The translations under genes and the position numbers were made by a program. The notes under the pieces are model-generated. The model saw only the letters and a list, made by a program, of their open reading frames with translations, had not been told where the DNA came from and did not search any database. A DNA stretch of 64,000 bases, from positions 82,834 to 146,833 of the forward strand of contig JANQSN010000040.1 of NCBI GenBank assembly GCA_028284045.1. Direction: 5' to 3'. Position 1 is the stretch's first letter. Each line of letters opens with the position of its first letter. This DNA comes from Alphaproteobacteria bacterium (lineage in GTDB: Bacteria > Pseudomonadota > Alphaproteobacteria > DSM-16000 > Inquilinaceae). Shown piece by piece: positions 18,467-30,485 of the stretch.

Positions 18467-19117
18467 TCAGTCGGCGGTCGTCGTCCGGCGAGCGGCGAGG
18501 ACGGCGTTGCTCAGCGCGCTGGCGGCGGCAAAGGCATCGTCCGCCGCGGTGATCGCGGAGATGACGGCGATGCCGTCGGCGCCGGCCTCGACGACGGCCG
18601 CGGCCCGCTCGGCGGTGACGCCGCCGATCGCGACCACCGGCAGGTCGATGCGCCGGCGCAGCCGCTCGAAGCCGGCAACCTGGATCGCCGGTTCCGGCGG
18701 CATCTTGCTGTCGGTCGGCCAGACCGGGCCGATGCCGGCATAGTCGGCGACGGCCAGCGCCCGCGGATCCAGCTCGTCCTCGCTGCCGATGGAGATGCCG
18801 ATGATCGCGTCATCGCCCAGGAAGTCGCGGGCGAGCGGGGCCGGCATGTCGTCCTGGCCGAGATGCACGCCGTCCGCGCCGACGGCATGCGCCACATCGA
18901 CCCGGTCGTTGATGATCAGCGGGATACCGGCGGCGCGCAGCACGCCGCGCAACGCGATGGCGGTGTCCATCAATAGGCGGGTGGACGCGTGCTTGTCGCG
19001 AAGCTGCACCATGGTCACCCCGCCGTCGATGGCCTGGGTGATCAGCGCCGCCAACCGCTCCTTGTCGCCGACCCCGGGGTCGGTGACCAGGTAGACGGAC
19101 AGGTCGAAGTCGTTCAT
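18467..19117 (-). CDS. thiE: Thiamine-phosphate synthase ThiE
   Basis: 216-residue TIM-barrel enzyme that joins HMP-PP and thiazole phosphate to give thiamine phosphate. Motifs include VQLRDK, the diphosphate-binding GVHLGQDDMP, IGPVWPTDSK (family usually GPvfpTxTK) and VVAIGGVT. The start overlaps the thiM stop (ATGA), so the two are translationally coupled. Confidence 0.93.
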   Translation of the reverse strand: MNDFDLSVYLVTDPGVGDKERLAALITQAIDGGVTMVQLRDKHASTRLLMDTAIALRGVLRAAGIPLIINDRVDVAHAVGADGVHLGQDDMPAPLARDFLGDDAIIGISIGSEDELDPRALAVADYAGIGPVWPTDSKMPPEPAIQVAGFERLRRRIDLPVVAIGGVTAERAAAVVEAGADGIAVISAITAADDAFAAASALSNAVLAARRTTTAD

Positions 19118-19977
19118 GCCTCGACCGCCGAGGCGACGGTGGCGACTTCCAGGCGCAGGCTGTCCGCCAGGCGGTCGGGATCGAGATCGTAGAGCCGGTC
19201 GATGACGGCACTGCGCAGGCTGCCGGGCCCCGCGGCGTCGGCCGCCGCCTGTTCGCCGGCCACCGCGACGGTCGCCAGCGCCGCGGCGGTTGCCGCCGCC
19301 GGATCGTCCGGCCCCACGGCCAGGAAGGCGCCGACGATGCAGCTTAGGGCGCAGCCCATGCCGGTGACCCGGGTCATCATCGGATCGCCGTTGGCGATGG
19401 AGAAGACCCGCTCGCCATCGGTGACGCGGTCGACCGCGCCGGTCACCGCGACCACCGATCCCGTCGCGCGCGCCAGCCGTGCCGCCGGGGCGATGATGTC
19501 GGCGGTCTCCCCGCCGGCGTCGACGCCGCGGGCCGCCGGCGCGCTGCCGGTCCCGGCATGGGTGGCGGCCAGGAAGGCGATCTCGTCGACATTGCCGCGG
19601 ATCGCGGTCGGACGCCGGCGCACCAGCAGCTCGGCCAGCCGCTGGCGGGTCTCCGTCAGGCCGACCCCGACGGGGTCGAGCACCCAGGGCCGCCCGAGGC
19701 CGGGCGCCGCTTCCGCCAGCAGATGCATCGCATAGGTGTTGGATTCGGTCGGCGTGCCGAGATTGATGGTGAAGGCGGCCGAGGCGCGGGCGACCGCCAC
19801 CACCTCCTCCGGTCCTTCGGCCATCACGGGGCTCGCGCCGACGGCCAGCATCGCCATCGCCGCCACCTCGGCGGCCACCGGGTTGATGATGTTGTGAACC
19901 ACCGGGCGCTGGCGCCGGAGGTCGTTGAGGCGGCCCGCCAGGGCGGCCGCGGTCGGGGAGGCGTAGGTCATGGGCAT
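19114..19977 (-). CDS. thiM: Hydroxyethylthiazole kinase ThiM
   Basis: 287-residue kinase that salvages the thiazole alcohol THZ to THZ phosphate. It has VHNIINPV (family HNITN), AVGASPVMAE, TINLGTP and the catalytic-cysteine anion hole VTGMGCALS. The ATG at 19977 shares a base with the stop of the TRAP binding-protein gene (TGATG), so a second in-frame ATG at 19971 and the longer upstream frame are not needed. The coupling ties the TRAP protein to thiazole salvage at the translational level. Confidence 0.93.
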   Translation of the reverse strand: MPMTYASPTAAALAGRLNDLRRQRPVVHNIINPVAAEVAAMAMLAVGASPVMAEGPEEVVAVARASAAFTINLGTPTESNTYAMHLLAEAAPGLGRPWVLDPVGVGLTETRQRLAELLVRRRPTAIRGNVDEIAFLAATHAGTGSAPAARGVDAGGETADIIAPAARLARATGSVVAVTGAVDRVTDGERVFSIANGDPMMTRVTGMGCALSCIVGAFLAVGPDDPAAATAAALATVAVAGEQAAADAAGPGSLRSAVIDRLYDLDPDRLADSLRLEVATVASAVEA

Positions 19978-21116
19978 CAGGCCGCGTCGCTGGCGATCAT
20001 CGGGGAGAGGGTGAGGCGCGACCACGGCTTCAACGCCGCCTGTGCCGCGCGGTAGCTGTCCAGGATATCCCGGAAGGCGGCATCACCTGCGGCCTGCTCG
20101 TCCAGCACCGCCTGGGTCGCTACGCGCACCGCTTCCAGCACCGTGTCGGGGTAGCGCTTCAGCGCCACCGCCACGTCACCGGAACGGATGCGCGCCAGCG
20201 CCGCGGCGTTCTGCCAGTTGGCCTCGGCGAGGCCGCGAAACGCCTCCGCCTCGCAGGCGACGGCGACCAGCTCTTGCAGGTCCGCCGGCAGCGCCTGGTA
20301 GGCCGCGAGATTGACCAGGCATTCCGCGGAGCCGTTGGGTTCGTGAAAGCCCGGCCAGTAGTAGTAGCGGGCGGCCTGGTCGAGGCCGATGGCCAGGTCG
20401 CTCCACGGACCCAGGAACTCCGCGCCGTCGATCACGCCGCTCTCCAAGGCGGCGAAGATCTCGCCGGGCGGCAGGGCGACGGTGGTGACGCCCAGCCGCT
20501 CCAGCGCCGCGCCGCCGAGCCCCGGCATGCGGTAGACCAGGCCCTGCAGGTCGTCGAGGCCGTCGACCGCGCGGTTGAGCCAGCCGCCCATCTGCATGCC
20601 GGAATTGCCGGCGGCGAAGGGTTTTAGCCCGTGCGGCCGGTAGAGGTCGTCCCACAGCGCCTGCCCGCCGCCCTCGTGCAGCCAGGCGTCGTGCTCGTGC
20701 GGCGCCAGGCCGAAGGGCATGGCGGTGAAGAAGGGCGCCGCCGGCACCTTGCCGGCCCAGAAGAAGGACGCGGTGTGCGCCATCTCCGCATTGCCCAGTG
20801 CGACGGCGTCGAAGGTCTCGAAGGCCGGCACCAGTTCGCCGGCGCCGTAGACCTGCACGGTCAGGCGGCCGCCGCTCAACGCGCCGATCCGCCGGGCGAG
20901 GCGGTTGGCGCTGGTGCCCGGTCCCGGCGCGTTGGCGGGCCAGGAGGTCACCATCCGCCAGGTATGGGCCGTCTGGCCGATGGCCGGCGCGGCGAACCCG
21001 GCCGCCGCCGCGGCCCCGCCGGCCCCGGCCAGGAGAGAGCGCCGGCCGAGCCGCGCGCCGCCAGGGTCAGCGTGGCCGGTGGCGGACTGAACGATGGATG
21101 AATCGGTGGACGTCAT
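19977..21116 (-). CDS. TRAP transporter solute-binding protein (DctP type) under TPP riboswitch control
   Basis: 379 residues. The N-terminus has a twin-arginine-type signal (GRRSLLAG followed by an Ala/Gly-rich core ending PAIGQ), so export may be by Tat. The mature part has the TRAP DctP order: WRMVTSWP, GELVPAFETFDAV, YRMPGLGG (with the arginine that usually binds a carboxylate), GVIDGAEFLGP and YYYWPGFHEP. It is the first gene after the TPP riboswitch, with its Shine-Dalgarno inside that element, and is coupled to thiM. A ligand of thiamine, its thiazole or pyrimidine half, or a carboxylated derivative is inferred. Membrane subunits are divergent at 21329-23220. Confidence 0.88.
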   Translation of the reverse strand: MTSTDSSIVQSATGHADPGGARLGRRSLLAGAGGAAAAAGFAAPAIGQTAHTWRMVTSWPANAPGPGTSANRLARRIGALSGGRLTVQVYGAGELVPAFETFDAVALGNAEMAHTASFFWAGKVPAAPFFTAMPFGLAPHEHDAWLHEGGGQALWDDLYRPHGLKPFAAGNSGMQMGGWLNRAVDGLDDLQGLVYRMPGLGGAALERLGVTTVALPPGEIFAALESGVIDGAEFLGPWSDLAIGLDQAARYYYWPGFHEPNGSAECLVNLAAYQALPADLQELVAVACEAEAFRGLAEANWQNAAALARIRSGDVAVALKRYPDTVLEAVRVATQAVLDEQAAGDAAFRDILDSYRAAQAALKPWSRLTLSPMIASDAA

Positions 21117-21125
21117 GATCGACGA

Positions 21126-21240
21126 CTCCCTTCGCTGGCATTACCCAGATCAGGTTCGATGGGTCTGATCTCAGCCCGTCTTCGATCCTCCCGCTGGCCG
21201 GCGTTGCCGGTTACCGGGAGTTGACGGGCACCCCATGTCG
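21126..21240 (-). promoter_or_regulatory. TPP riboswitch (THI element)
   Basis: Read on the minus strand, the element opens with CGACATGGGGTGCCC, has an enlarged GC-rich P3-type hairpin, then the conserved GGGCTGAGATCAGACCC, GAACCTGATCTGG, GTAATGCCAGCG and AAGGGA blocks that define the THI box. The terminal AGGGAG (21131-21126) stands 9 bases from the start codon at 21116 and is the only Shine-Dalgarno sequence. TPP binding would close the P1 stem and hide it, so translational shut-off of the salvage operon is the likely mechanism. Confidence 0.96.
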
Positions 21241-21256
21241 CTGCCATCGAACCGTA

Positions 21257-21284
21257 GCAATTGTCCCGGCGGCCCGTCAATTGC
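21257..21284. promoter_or_regulatory. Inverted repeat in the divergent promoter region of the TRAP genes
   Basis: GCAATTG at 21257-21263 and CAATTGC at 21278-21284 form 7-bp arms separated by 14 bp in the 88-bp gap between the riboswitch and the dctQ-like start. On the minus strand a TTGACG (21282-21277) could serve as a -35 box for the thiamine transcript. Operator function is a guess. Confidence 0.35.
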
Positions 21285-21328
21285 ACCGCTCGCGCGGTCG
21301 TCAGGGCGCCTTCCTTCGGTCCCAGGCG

Positions 21329-21901
21329 ATGATCCCCGACAATGTCGATAGCACCGACGGCCTGGATCCGGGCGGTCGGCGGCCCCGATGGCTGGGCCGG
21401 CTGGTGCGCGCCTGGGCGGTCGCCGGCGGGCTATTGCTGTGCGCGATCGCGCTAATGACGCTGGCCAGCGTGGTCGGCCGCCTGGCCGGTCGGCTGTGGC
21501 CCGGCGGCCCGCTGGGACCGATCCCCGGCGATTTCGAGTTGGTGGAACTGGGGGTCGGCATCGCGGTCTTCAGCTTCCTGCCGTGGTGCCATTGGCGGGG
21601 CGGCAATGTCTCCGTCGACCTGGTCGCCCGCTTCCTGCCGGCGCGGCTGATCGCCGTCGTCGCCCGGGTGGCGGAGGCGCTGTTCGCCGTCCTGGTCGGG
21701 GTGATCGCCGTGCAGCTCGTCGCCGGTGCGCTGGATCTGGCGCGGTTCGGCGAGACCACCATGGTCTTGCGCCTGCCGGTGTGGTGGGCCTATGGGCCGG
21801 CGATCGTCTCCGCCGTCCTGTGGCTGCTGGTCGTGCTGGCGCGGCTGTTCGACGCGGCGGCACGGACGGCCCCGGCCGAGCCGCGCCCGGGAAGCGTGTG
21901 A
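21329..21901 (+). CDS. TRAP transporter small membrane subunit (DctQ type)
   Basis: 190 residues with about four membrane helices, the size and layout of DctQ. Segments of note are LASVVGRLA in helix 1, FLPWCHWRGGNVSVD after helix 2 (family pattern with a charged loop), and a final helix rich in Trp/Leu/Val. It is encoded divergently from its presumed binding protein (19977-21116), and its stop overlaps the dctM-type start (TGATG). The ATG at 21329 is preferred, because earlier residues of the open frame fall inside the riboswitch region. Confidence 0.85.
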   Translation: MIPDNVDSTDGLDPGGRRPRWLGRLVRAWAVAGGLLLCAIALMTLASVVGRLAGRLWPGGPLGPIPGDFELVELGVGIAVFSFLPWCHWRGGNVSVDLVARFLPARLIAVVARVAEALFAVLVGVIAVQLVAGALDLARFGETTMVLRLPVWWAYGPAIVSAVLWLLVVLARLFDAAARTAPAEPRPGSV

Positions 21902-23220
21902 TGGCCGATCCGATCGACGGGGTCTTCGCCTTCGCGGCGCTGATCGGGCTGATCGCGCTGCGCGTGCCGATCGGCGTGGCGATGCTGGGGGTCGGGGCCG
22001 GCGCCTATGTGCTGGTGCGCGGGGTCGATCCGTTCCTCGCCTATGTGAAGACGGCGGTGTTCGCGGAGGTCTCCAGCTACTCCCTGGCCGTGGTGCCGCT
22101 GTTCCTGCTGATGGGGGAGCTGGCCTCGGCCGGCGGGATCAGCCGCCTGCTGTTCCGCGCGGCCAATGACTGGGTGGGGGCCCGCCCCGGCGGGCTGGCC
22201 ATGGCGTCGATCGGCGCGTCGGCGGGCTTCGGGGCGATCTGCGGCTCCTCGCTGGCGACGGCGGCGACCATGGCCCGCGTCGCCCTGCCGGAGATGCGGG
22301 GGCGCGGCTATTCCGGGGCGCTGTCGACCGGCACGGTGGCGGCCGGCGGGACGCTGGGCATCCTGATCCCGCCGTCGATCGTGCTGGTGCTCTATGCGCT
22401 GTTGGCGGAGCAGAACATCGCCGATCTGTTCATCGCGGCGCTGGTGCCGGGCCTCCTGGCGGCGCTGGGCTATCTGCTGACCATCGCCGTCTATGTCCGC
22501 CTGGCCCCGGCAGCCGGGCCGGCGGGGCCGGCGGTGTCGTGGCGCCGGCGCTGGCGCTCGGCGGCTGAGACCTGGCCGGTGGTGGCGATCTTCGCGTTGG
22601 TGATCGGCGGCATCTATGCCGGCTGGTTCACGCCCAGCGAGGGCGCCGCGGTGGGGGCCGCGCTGACCGGGCTGTTCGCCGTGGCGCAGGGCGGCTTGCG
22701 GGCGCGGGGGTTTGCCCGGGCGCTCTCCGCCACCGCCGTCGCCACCGGCATGGTCTTCTTGATCTTGCTGGGGGCGGCGGTCTTCAACGCCTTTCTCGGC
22801 TTGACCCGGTTGCCGCAGCTCTCCGCCGCGTGGATTGCGGCGTCGGATCTGTCGCCCTGGCTGGTGCTGCTGGTGGTGCTGGCCGGCTATCTGGTGCTGG
22901 GCTGTGTGATGGACAGCCTGTCGATGATCCTGCTGACGGTACCGGTGATCTTCCCGATCATCGTCGGCCTCGACTTCGGCTTGGACCCGACGGAGACGGC
23001 GATCTGGTTCGGCATCCTGGCGGTGATCGTGGTGGAGATCGGACTGATCACGCCGCCGGTCGGCCTCAACGTCTTCGTCATCCACGGCCTCGCCCGCGAC
23101 GTGCCGATCGGCCAGACCTTCCGCGGCGTGCTGCCTTTCCTGGCCGCCGACCTGGTGCGGGTCGGGCTGTTGATCGCCTTTCCCGGGCTGTCGCTGGTCC
23201 TGCTTCGCTGGCTGGGATGA
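21901..23220 (+). CDS. TRAP transporter large membrane subunit (DctM type)
   Basis: 439-residue ion-coupled permease with about twelve hydrophobic segments. The DctM family signatures GICGSSLATAATM, GTLGILIPPSIVLVLY and GLITPPVGLNVF are all present. It forms the transport channel with the DctQ-type subunit. No binding-protein gene is adjacent on the plus strand, so the minus-strand DctP-type protein across the divergent promoter is its natural partner. Confidence 0.93.
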   Translation: MADPIDGVFAFAALIGLIALRVPIGVAMLGVGAGAYVLVRGVDPFLAYVKTAVFAEVSSYSLAVVPLFLLMGELASAGGISRLLFRAANDWVGARPGGLAMASIGASAGFGAICGSSLATAATMARVALPEMRGRGYSGALSTGTVAAGGTLGILIPPSIVLVLYALLAEQNIADLFIAALVPGLLAALGYLLTIAVYVRLAPAAGPAGPAVSWRRRWRSAAETWPVVAIFALVIGGIYAGWFTPSEGAAVGAALTGLFAVAQGGLRARGFARALSATAVATGMVFLILLGAAVFNAFLGLTRLPQLSAAWIAASDLSPWLVLLVVLAGYLVLGCVMDSLSMILLTVPVIFPIIVGLDFGLDPTETAIWFGILAVIVVEIGLITPPVGLNVFVIHGLARDVPIGQTFRGVLPFLAADLVRVGLLIAFPGLSLVLLRWLG

Positions 23221-23506
23221 GAGCCCCCGGCGGACCGTTCGCTTTCTCACAATTGATCGAAATCATGGCGTAACTATTCGATTCCGCCATGTTTGTTGCT
23301 GTGCCGCTCTGGAGCGCAGACGGACGAAACGGCGACTGTTGGGCGGTCGCCGAAGCCGTTACGCGTGCCGGGTCGCGGCTCCTTGGGAGAGAGGGCGGCG
23401 TCCGCACGCGCGGATGTCGCGAGACGCGGCGTTGCGCCAAGACAAGACAAAATCGAGGGCACCTGCGTTCGCACCGGGCCGGCGACCGTCGGCTGGAGGC
23501 TGATCG

Positions 23507-25153
23507 ATGACCGACAAGCTCGTCAACATGACAACGCCGCCGGATCTGACGCATGAGCGGCGGACCGGACCGTTGCGGATCCAGCGGCCCATCTATGTCG
23601 ACCTGCTGCCCCCCTGCAACCATGCCTGTCCGGCGGGCGAGGACATCCAAGGCTGGCTCGCCCACGCCCAGGCCGGCCGCATGGAGGACGCTTGGCGCCA
23701 CTTGACCCGCGAGAACCCGATGCCGGCGATCCACGGGCGGGTCTGCTACCACCCGTGCGAGAGCAACTGCAACCGCGCCCAGCTCGACGCCACGGTGTCG
23801 ATCCACGCGGTGGAGCGCTATCTCGGCGACCTCGCGATCGAGCAGGGCTGGCAGTTCGAGGTCACCGCCCCGCCGACGGGGCGCAAGGTGCTGGTGATCG
23901 GCGCTGGACCCTCGGGGCTGTCGGCGGCCTATCACCTGGCGCGCTTCGGCCACCAGGTGGAGATCCGCGACGCCGGGCCGGTGGCCGGCGGCATGATGCG
24001 CTTCGGCATTCCGAAATACCGGCTGCCGCGCGAGGTGCTGGACGCGGAGGTCGCCCGCATCGCCGCGATGGGCGTCACCATCACGCTGAACCACAAGGTG
24101 GAGGATGCGCTGAGCGAGATGACCGCCGGCGGCTTCGACGCCGTGTTCGTCGCGGTCGGCGCGCATCTGTCCAAGCGGGTCGACATCCCGGCGCGCGACG
24201 CCGGGCGCATCATGGATGCCGTGGGCTTCCTGCGCGAGGTGGAGAGCGGCGACGCGCCCAAGCTGGGCCGCCGTGTGGCCATCTATGGCGGCGGCAACAC
24301 GGCGATGGATGCCGCGCGCACCGCCCGGCGCATGGGCGTCGACGAGGCGATGATCATCTACCGGCGCGACCGCGAGCACATGCCCGCCCACAGCTTCGAA
24401 GCCGACGAGGCTGAGGAGGAGGGTGTGACGATGCACTGGCTGCGCACCATCAAGGAGATCGACCAGACCCATTTCACCGTCGAGGTGATGGAGGTGAACG
24501 AGAAAGGCCGGCCCGAGCCGACCGGACGGTTCGAGACGCTGGAGGTCGACGACCTGATCCTGGCGCTCGGCCAGGACACCGATACGGGCTTCCTGCGCGC
24601 GGTGCCGGACATCGCGTTCCAATGGGACGGCACGGTCGAGGTCGACGAGCACATGATGACCGGCCATCCCGGCATCTTCGCCGGCGGCGACATGGTGCCG
24701 TCGGACCGCACCGTGACCATCGGCGTCGGCCACGGCAAGAAGGCCGCCCGCAACATCGACGCCTGGCTGAAGGGCCGGCACTACGTCAAGGGCTCCTCCG
24801 CCGGGATCGCCGATTTCGACAAGCTGCATGTCTGGTACTACACCGACGCCTCGCAGCGCCCGCAGGGCCATATCGACCTGATCCGCCGGCGCGCCAGCTT
24901 CGACGAGGTGGTCGGCGGCCTGTCGGAGAAGGACGCGCTGTACGAGGCCAAGCGCTGCCTGTCCTGCGGCAACTGCTTCGAATGCGACGGCTGTTTCGGC
25001 GCCTGCCCCGAGCATGCGGTGATCAAGCTCGGGCCCGGCAAGCGCTACCGCTACGACTACGACAAGTGCACCGGTTGCGCGATCTGCTTCGACCAGTGCC
25101 CGTGCCACGCCATCGAGATGATCCCGGAGCCGGCGACCGGCGACGCCGGCTAG
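23507..25153 (+). CDS. GltD-like FAD/NAD(P)H oxidoreductase with C-terminal ferredoxin domains
   Basis: 548 residues. An N-terminal Fe-S domain as in glutamate synthase small subunit (Cys37, 41, 80, 84 and 88) is followed by an FAD site (GAGPSGLSAAYHLA), an NAD(P)H site (YGGGNTAMDAARTA) and a flavin-closing GGDMVP. The last 80 residues carry two ferredoxin-type clusters, CLSCGNCFECDGCFGACP and CTGCAICFDQCP. It should pass electrons between NAD(P)H and a ferredoxin. It lies 100 bp before nifJ and probably serves it as an NAD(P)H:ferredoxin oxidoreductase. A pyrimidine-reductase (PreT) or true GltD role is less likely, because no large GOGAT subunit is present. Confidence 0.85.
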   Translation: MTDKLVNMTTPPDLTHERRTGPLRIQRPIYVDLLPPCNHACPAGEDIQGWLAHAQAGRMEDAWRHLTRENPMPAIHGRVCYHPCESNCNRAQLDATVSIHAVERYLGDLAIEQGWQFEVTAPPTGRKVLVIGAGPSGLSAAYHLARFGHQVEIRDAGPVAGGMMRFGIPKYRLPREVLDAEVARIAAMGVTITLNHKVEDALSEMTAGGFDAVFVAVGAHLSKRVDIPARDAGRIMDAVGFLREVESGDAPKLGRRVAIYGGGNTAMDAARTARRMGVDEAMIIYRRDREHMPAHSFEADEAEEEGVTMHWLRTIKEIDQTHFTVEVMEVNEKGRPEPTGRFETLEVDDLILALGQDTDTGFLRAVPDIAFQWDGTVEVDEHMMTGHPGIFAGGDMVPSDRTVTIGVGHGKKAARNIDAWLKGRHYVKGSSAGIADFDKLHVWYYTDASQRPQGHIDLIRRRASFDEVVGGLSEKDALYEAKRCLSCGNCFECDGCFGACPEHAVIKLGPGKRYRYDYDKCTGCAICFDQCPCHAIEMIPEPATGDAG

Positions 25154-25167
25154 GCGATGCCGGCTAG
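25140..25167 (+). repeat. 14-bp imperfect tandem duplication at the GltD-like stop codon
   Basis: GCGACGCCGGCTAG (25140-25153) is followed immediately by GCGATGCCGGCTAG (25154-25167), differing at one base. Each copy carries the TAG stop in the same relative place. It looks like a recent slippage duplication that left the protein end unchanged. Confidence 0.7.
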
Positions 25168-25253
25168 GCGGTGGCGGCCCCGCGCCCGGCCCCCCGCTTG
25201 AAGACAGGATAAGAAAACCGCCGCCCTCGGCGGCTCGGAGAGGAATGCCCCCG

Positions 25254-28811
<3,558 letters not shown>

Positions 28812-28870
28812 GCCCCCGGGCGGCCCGGCCCCGCCTTCTTCGACGTCCCATCCGGAAAGCCCGTCCCATC

Positions 28871-29887
28871 ATGGCTGATCTCTCCACCACCTATCTCGGT
28901 CTTCCGCTGAAGCACCCGGTCGTCGCTTCGGCGTCGCCCCTCACCGAGAGCGTCGAGAACGTCAAGCGCCTGGAAGACGGCGGGGCGGCGGCGGTGGTGC
29001 TGGCGTCGCTGTTCGAAGAGCAGCTTCGCCACGAGCAGCAGGCCTACGACCACCTGACCACCGCCGGGACGGAGAGCTTCGCGGAGAGCCTGTCCTACTT
29101 CCCGGAGGTGGAGGACTACCATGTCGGGCCGGACCGCTATCTGGAGCTGATCCGCGCCTGCCGCGCGGCGACGGAGATCCCGGTGATCGCCAGCCTGAAC
29201 GGCGTCACCGACGAGGGCTGGACCGGCTATGCCCGCCAGATGCAGGAGGCCGGGGCCAGCGCCATCGAACTCAACGTCTTCTACATCCCCGCCGCGCTGG
29301 ACGTCAGCGGCCGGGAGGTGGAGGACCGCTATGTGAACGTTCTGAACGCCGTGAAATCCGCGGTCGATATACCGGTCGCCATCAAGCTCAGCCCCTTCTT
29401 CAGCGCGATGGGCGCGATGGCGCGGCGGCTGGCCGATGCCGGCGCGAACGGGCTGGTGCTGTTCAACCGATTCTATCAGCCGGATTTCGACCTGGAGAAG
29501 CGTGAGGTCCGGCCGAACCTGACGCTCAGCACGCCGGTGGAGATCCGCTTGCCGCTGTTGTGGCTGGCGGTGCTCTACGGTCGGCTCGACGGCGTGTCGC
29601 TGGCGGCGACGCGCGGCGTGCACGGCGCGGAGGAAGTGATCAAATACGTCATGGCCGGCGCCGACGCGGTGATGACCACGTCCGCGCTCTTGAAGAACGG
29701 CCCGGATCTGGCCGGTCGCATGGTGGCGGAGCTGGAGGCCTGGATGGACCAGCGCGGCTACGAGTCGATCGCCCAGATGAAGGGGTCGATGAGCCAGCTC
29801 AAGGTCCAGGACCCGAGCGCGTTCGAACGCGCCAACTACATCAAGGTGCTGGAGAGCTACAGGCTCGACTATCCCACCGTGGTGTGA
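28871..29887 (+). CDS. Dihydroorotate dehydrogenase-like FMN protein
   Basis: 338-residue TIM-barrel flavoprotein. N-terminal LPLKHPVVASASPLT and later AIELNVFY, VAIKLSPFF and GADAVMTTSALL match the FMN-binding frame of class 1 dihydroorotate dehydrogenases, but the family's usual catalytic segment is altered. This branch occurs beside nifJ in several lineages and is usually annotated only as dihydroorotate-dehydrogenase-like. It is 59 bp after nifJ and is likely a redox partner or an enzyme using reduced ferredoxin. Pyrimidine synthesis is not supported by context. Confidence 0.8.
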   Translation: MADLSTTYLGLPLKHPVVASASPLTESVENVKRLEDGGAAAVVLASLFEEQLRHEQQAYDHLTTAGTESFAESLSYFPEVEDYHVGPDRYLELIRACRAATEIPVIASLNGVTDEGWTGYARQMQEAGASAIELNVFYIPAALDVSGREVEDRYVNVLNAVKSAVDIPVAIKLSPFFSAMGAMARRLADAGANGLVLFNRFYQPDFDLEKREVRPNLTLSTPVEIRLPLLWLAVLYGRLDGVSLAATRGVHGAEEVIKYVMAGADAVMTTSALLKNGPDLAGRMVAELEAWMDQRGYESIAQMKGSMSQLKVQDPSAFERANYIKVLESYRLDYPTVV

Positions 29888-29910
29888 CGGCGGTCAGTCG
29901 GCCCGTGCCG

Positions 29911-30381
29911 TCAGTTGTCGGTTAGGCCCTGCAGCACGTCGTCGAAGTTCCGGTTGTCGGTCGCGCCCGCGGCGCCCGCGTCCCCAGCGGGTGGCGTGAC
30001 GGTCGTCGACGTGCCTGTCGTGGTGGCTGGGGCCGGCGACAGGGCGGTCGGTGGCGCTTCGCTCGGCTCGATCACCGTCACCCCGCTGGAGGAGCGGCGG
30101 CCGGGGAAGGCGCTGCCGCCCGAGCCGCTGGTGTCGATCCGGGCGGCTAGGTCGCAATAGCCGGCGACGCTGTTGGCGCAGGACTCCTCGATCACCTGGC
30201 GTGCATCGACGCAGTTCTGGAACCGCCAGCCGACGGAATTGCAGTACTCGATGGCCCGCGCGTATTGGGCGCGCACGTCGTCGGTGTTGGCGGCCTGCCC
30301 GGCCGCCGGCATCGGCGCCAGCCACAGCACGGCCGCCGCCGTCAGCGCCGCACCGGCGGGCCATTGAAGAAGGTGGCGCAT
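29911..30381 (-). CDS. Small exported protein of unknown function
   Basis: 156 residues. A signal peptide runs from MRHLLQWP to about AAGQA. The mature part has a compact N-terminal segment with five cysteines (YCNS, QNCVD, ESCAN, YCDL) that could pair, then a low-complexity Ser/Thr/Pro/Ala tail with repeated ATTTG/TTVTP-like runs, ending NFDDVLQGLTDN. I do not recognise it. The start is the ATG directly before the signal; the longer open frame upstream has a poor composition. Confidence 0.55.
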   Translation of the reverse strand: MRHLLQWPAGAALTAAAVLWLAPMPAAGQAANTDDVRAQYARAIEYCNSVGWRFQNCVDARQVIEESCANSVAGYCDLAARIDTSGSGGSAFPGRRSSSGVTVIEPSEAPPTALSPAPATTTGTSTTVTPPAGDAGAAGATDNRNFDDVLQGLTDN

Positions 30382-30485
30382 CGTCGATGTCTCCCGATTC
30401 GCGCGGGCCTTGTCCGACCCGTCGATCGCGATCCCGGCGGGCCGGGATCCACTGGTGGCTACAGTTGCCGGCGGGGATGGCCAAA

